From an uncultured Lachnospiraceae bacterium (GTDB taxonomy: Bacteria; Bacillota; Clostridia; Lachnospirales; Lachnospiraceae): 64,000 bases of DNA. Of the stretch, positions 61,122 through 64,000 are shown in pieces. Each line of letters opens with the position of its first letter. Positions within the stretch are counted from its first letter, which is position 1. The stretch covers positions 62,001-126,000 of the forward strand of contig CANQYY010000002.1 of NCBI GenBank assembly GCA_947628225.1. The letters are read 5' to 3'. Both the position numbers and the translations under genes were made by a program. The notes beneath the pieces are model-generated. The model saw only the letters and a program-made list of their open reading frames with translations, was not told the DNA's origin and ran no database searches.

Positions 61122-63200
61122 ATGGTAATTAAATTTGGAAAATGGATTGCCAGGCACAAGATTCTTATTCTTGTGATAGCGGCAATTCTTTTGATACCGT
61201 CCATAATAGGGTATGGTATGACAAGAGTGAATTATGATGTGCTGAGCTATTTACCCTCTTCCCTGGAAACCGTATCGGGACAGGATATCATGGTGGATGA
61301 GTTCGGCATGGGGGCGTTTTCCATGGTGATCGTAGAAAATATGGAAAACCGTGAAGTATCCGCCCTGAAAGAAAAACTGAAACAGGTAGAGCATGTAAAA
61401 AGCGTTCTGTGGTATGATGATCTGATGGATATCAGCATACCAAAGGAAATGCTTCCCGAACGGCTGCAGCAATCGCTGTTTAACGGGAAAGCGACTATGA
61501 TGATCGCCCTTTTTGACAATACGACGTCAGCGGATTCTACGATGAATGCCGTATCCGATATGCGGAAGCTGGTAGGAAAGCAGGCTTTTATCAGCGGTAT
61601 GTCAGGAGTCGTGACAGATATTAAAAATCTGGCTCTGGCAGAGATGCCAATCTATGTGGCGGTAGCCGCTATTTTATCCCTGATCGTATTACTTCTCACA
61701 ATGGATTCCCTTGTTACCCCTTTTATCTTTCTTATGGGAATCGGAGTTGCCATTTTATATAATATGGGGAGCAATATTATATTCGGGGAAATTTCTTATA
61801 TCACCCAGGCATTGACGGCGATTCTCCAGCTGGGAGTGACAATGGACTATTCTATTTTCCTTTTGGAGAGTTATGAGGCAAATAAAAAGAGGTATCCGGG
61901 GGACAGAAACCGGGCGATGGCGCATGCGATTTCCAATACGTTTAAATCTGTGACGGGAAGCTCGGTCACTACCATTGCCGGCTTTATCGCTCTTTGTTTT
62001 ATGACATTTAAGCTTGGCATGGATTTGGGATTAGTTATGGCAAAGGGAGTTGTTATCGGCGTTATTGTCTGTATTACCCTGTTGCCGGCGATGATTCTCT
62101 GCTTTGATAAAGCTATTGAGAAAACGTCCCATAAAAATCTCATACCGAATCTGGATGGCCTGTCAGGGAAGATTGTAAAATTATGCCCGGTGGCAATTAT
62201 TCTCTTCGTTGTTTTACTGGGACCGTCCTATTACGGGAATAAAAATTATGATATTTATTATAATATTGCGGGTTCCCTTCCCCAGACGCTGGACTCTGCC
62301 GTGGCGAACCAGAAACTGCAGGAAACTTTTAATATGAACAATATGCACATGATCCTGATGAAAAAGGGAATGTCGTCCCGGGAAAAGAGCGATATGCAAA
62401 AGAAGGTAGAGCAGGTGAAGGGAGTAAAATGGGTCATCGGGATGAATTCCTTTGTGGGGGCAAATTTCCCGGATTCCATGATTCCGGAGGAATACCGGAA
62501 AATGCTCCAGAGCGGACATTACGAGCTGCAGTTTATCTGCTCCGATTACAAAACGGCGACCGATGAGGTAAACGCCCAGATCAATGAGATAAGCGGGATT
62601 GTGAAACAATATGATAACACGGCGATGGTAATTGGCGAGGCGCCGCTGACAAAGGATTTGCAGGATGTGACGGATATTGATCTGGTCAATGTCAATTATG
62701 TTTCCATTCTTGCCATATTTCTCATTATTATGTTTGTGTTTAAATCTATTTCCATACCGGTTATTCTTGTTTCGGTCATTGAATTTGCCATCTTTTTGAA
62801 TATGTCGGTACCGTATTACAGCGGTGAATCGCTGCCTTTTGTGGCGGGTATCGTCATTGGGACGATCCAGCTTGGGGCGACGGTGGATTATGCAATTTTA
62901 ATGACCAGCCGGTATCATAAGGAGCGTACGGAGAAACAGAAGAGCAAGAAGGAGGCCATTGCTATTGCCCACAAAACATCGATCAAGTCCATTCTTATCA
63001 GCGGCATATGCCTGTTTGCTTCCACCTTCGGAGTGACGGTGTTCTCGAATATCGATATGATCCAGGCTATCTGCACCCTGCTGTCAAGGGGCGCTATTAT
63101 TAGCATGGTCGTAGTAATTTTAATCCTGCCGGCAATGCTGACAGTATTTGATAAGATAATATGCAAAACAACCTGGGATATGAGGAAGATAGATTATTAA
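61122..63200 (+). CDS. MMPL/RND family transporter
   Basis: The 692-residue inner-membrane protein has twelve predicted segments in two halves, each with a large external loop after the first segment. RVNYDVLSYLPSSLETVSGQ begins the first loop. LQLGVTMDYSIFLLESYEA and IQLGATVDYAILMTSRYHKE are the duplicated helices with the Asp-Tyr proton-relay pair typical of MMPL/HAE3 proteins. The cargo is unknown; lipids or hydrophobic compounds in relatives. TACAGGAGGCTGTGGT precedes the ATG. The next gene, 14 bp on, is a secreted protein and probable partner. Confidence 0.9.
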   Translation: MVIKFGKWIARHKILILVIAAILLIPSIIGYGMTRVNYDVLSYLPSSLETVSGQDIMVDEFGMGAFSMVIVENMENREVSALKEKLKQVEHVKSVLWYDDLMDISIPKEMLPERLQQSLFNGKATMMIALFDNTTSADSTMNAVSDMRKLVGKQAFISGMSGVVTDIKNLALAEMPIYVAVAAILSLIVLLLTMDSLVTPFIFLMGIGVAILYNMGSNIIFGEISYITQALTAILQLGVTMDYSIFLLESYEANKKRYPGDRNRAMAHAISNTFKSVTGSSVTTIAGFIALCFMTFKLGMDLGLVMAKGVVIGVIVCITLLPAMILCFDKAIEKTSHKNLIPNLDGLSGKIVKLCPVAIILFVVLLGPSYYGNKNYDIYYNIAGSLPQTLDSAVANQKLQETFNMNNMHMILMKKGMSSREKSDMQKKVEQVKGVKWVIGMNSFVGANFPDSMIPEEYRKMLQSGHYELQFICSDYKTATDEVNAQINEISGIVKQYDNTAMVIGEAPLTKDLQDVTDIDLVNVNYVSILAIFLIIMFVFKSISIPVILVSVIEFAIFLNMSVPYYSGESLPFVAGIVIGTIQLGATVDYAILMTSRYHKERTEKQKSKKEAIAIAHKTSIKSILISGICLFASTFGVTVFSNIDMIQAICTLLSRGAIISMVVVILILPAMLTVFDKIICKTTWDMRKIDY

Positions 63201-63214
63201 GGAGGGATTGAGTT

Positions 63215-64000
63215 ATGAACAGAAACGTAAAAATAATAGGGAAGACATTACTCAGCGGAGTTCTTATTCTCAGCCTGGTATTAGGAGGCAGTTCTTTTGC
63301 CGAGGCGAAAAAAATATCGAAACAGGAGTCGGTATACGTCAATGCAAAAGCAGACGGGACGGTAGAAGAAATTACCGTGGCAGACTGGCTCCAAAATTCC
63401 GGTCTGAAATCCGGCACGGTAAAGGATTCCTCTTCCCTGTCAGGTATCACGAATGTAAAGGGAGAAGAAACCTACCGGCAGTCCGGAGAAGCCCTGGACT
63501 GGACTATGGCGGGAAAAGATATCTACTATCAGGGAAAGACGACAAAGGAGTTACCCGTAGAGCTAAAACTTACGTATTTTCTGGATGGAAAAGAAATGAC
63601 GCCGGAAGAAATATCCGGGAAAAGCGGAACGGTAAAAATACAGGTGTCCTATGAAAACCATGTAAAGGAAACCAAAACGATAGACGGACGCAAGGTAACG
63701 CTCTATACGCCCTTTCTCATGGTAACGGGAATGATTCTGCCCTCCGATAATTTTACTCATGTACAGGTTGACAACGGACGGGTTATCAACGATGGCTCCA
63801 ATCAGATCGTAGTGGGCATGGGCACGCCCGGGCTGGCAGAGAGCCTGGATCTGGAGGAGAAATATGAAAAAAAGATCCACAGCGGATTTACAGTGACGGC
63901 TTCGGTAACGGACTTTTCCCTGGGAAACACGTTTACCTACGCCAGCTCAAGCCTTTTTGATGAATGGAAACCGGAGAAGGGAAACAGCTTTGAGAAGCTG
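63215..64000 (+). CDS. Secreted protein downstream of the MMPL transporter, partial
   Basis: The frame runs from ATG 63215 without a stop to the end of the window, 262 codons, so the gene is truncated. A signal peptide is clear (MNRNVKIIGKTLLSGVLILS, then FAEAKKIS). After it, VYVNAKADGTVEEITVADWL and LKLTYFLDGKEMTPEEISGK, then VKIQVSYEN, resemble the extracellular region of YhgE/Pip-like proteins often paired with MMPL transporters. The family is inferred from a partial sequence. AAGGAGGGATTG precedes the ATG, 14 bp after the transporter. Confidence 0.75.
   Translation, partial: MNRNVKIIGKTLLSGVLILSLVLGGSSFAEAKKISKQESVYVNAKADGTVEEITVADWLQNSGLKSGTVKDSSSLSGITNVKGEETYRQSGEALDWTMAGKDIYYQGKTTKELPVELKLTYFLDGKEMTPEEISGKSGTVKIQVSYENHVKETKTIDGRKVTLYTPFLMVTGMILPSDNFTHVQVDNGRVINDGSNQIVVGMGTPGLAESLDLEEKYEKKIHSGFTVTASVTDFSLGNTFTYASSSLFDEWKPEKGNSFEKL

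Overview
The window looks like chromosome from a motile, spore-forming anaerobic Firmicute, most likely Lachnospiraceae (Clostridia). The reasons are the flagellar genes with a FliW/CsrA switch, an intact SigK next to a Csp-type S8 protease, a flavodiiron protein, DUF4317 and DUF3793 proteins, an Amt-PII fusion, and AGGAGG ribosome binding sites before nearly every gene. These assignments come from sequence patterns; no database search was run. No rRNA, tRNA, insertion sequence, integrase or CRISPR array was seen, and no stretch over 300 bases lacks a gene.

1-14,650 is a late flagellar region. It holds the end of flgK, then flgL, fliW, csrA, then a sigma-28-type promoter and flaG-fliD-fliS plus a FlgN/FliT-like chaperone gene. 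A terminator separates these from a flagellin-glycosylation block: two Maf-type (DUF115) proteins, a 71-residue protein and a NeuC-like epimerase. Next is flagellin (hag) behind its own sigma-28-type promoter and a structured leader with two CsrA-type sites, then a NeuA-like CMP-sugar synthetase, a polysaccharide deacetylase and a convergent MBL-fold hydrolase. This fits filaments decorated with a nonulosonic acid and controlled by FliW-CsrA-flagellin partner switching. The NeuB-type synthase is not in the window.

14,900-40,000 is housekeeping and metabolism: a hemolysin-III-type membrane protein, FabV enoyl reductase, SbcD-SbcC, a ZIP metal transporter, aspartate kinase, a G3E (CobW) GTPase pair, isocitrate dehydrogenase, a large GH2 glycosidase, GNAT, sortase B, an Amt-PII fusion with a terminator in its leader, an Rrf2 regulator followed by O-acetylhomoserine sulfhydrylase and cysK, a GH27 alpha-galactosidase, and a flavodiiron protein.

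40,080-43,700 is an AT-rich restriction-modification island bounded by strong hairpins: one methyltransferase with an abnormal start, then a complete DpnII-type set (Dam-like methylase, DpnA-like methylase, GATC endonuclease).

43,730-64,000 carries DUF4317, sigK overlapping a Csp-like protease gene, DUF3793, a TrkA/TrkH potassium system, a secreted PepSY-repeat protein, a TetM-like ribosomal GTPase fused to a Rae1/YacP-type NYN nuclease domain, thioredoxin and its reductase, a secreted Ig-like-domain protein, glycogen phosphorylase, an AprX-like subtilase, an MMPL transporter and the start of a secreted partner protein.

The strongest leads are the GTPase-Rae1 fusion, the G3E GTPase fused to a TIGR03943-like C-terminal domain, the hag leader, the Rrf2 operator, the Amt-PII leader terminator, and the damaged start of the first methyltransferase.
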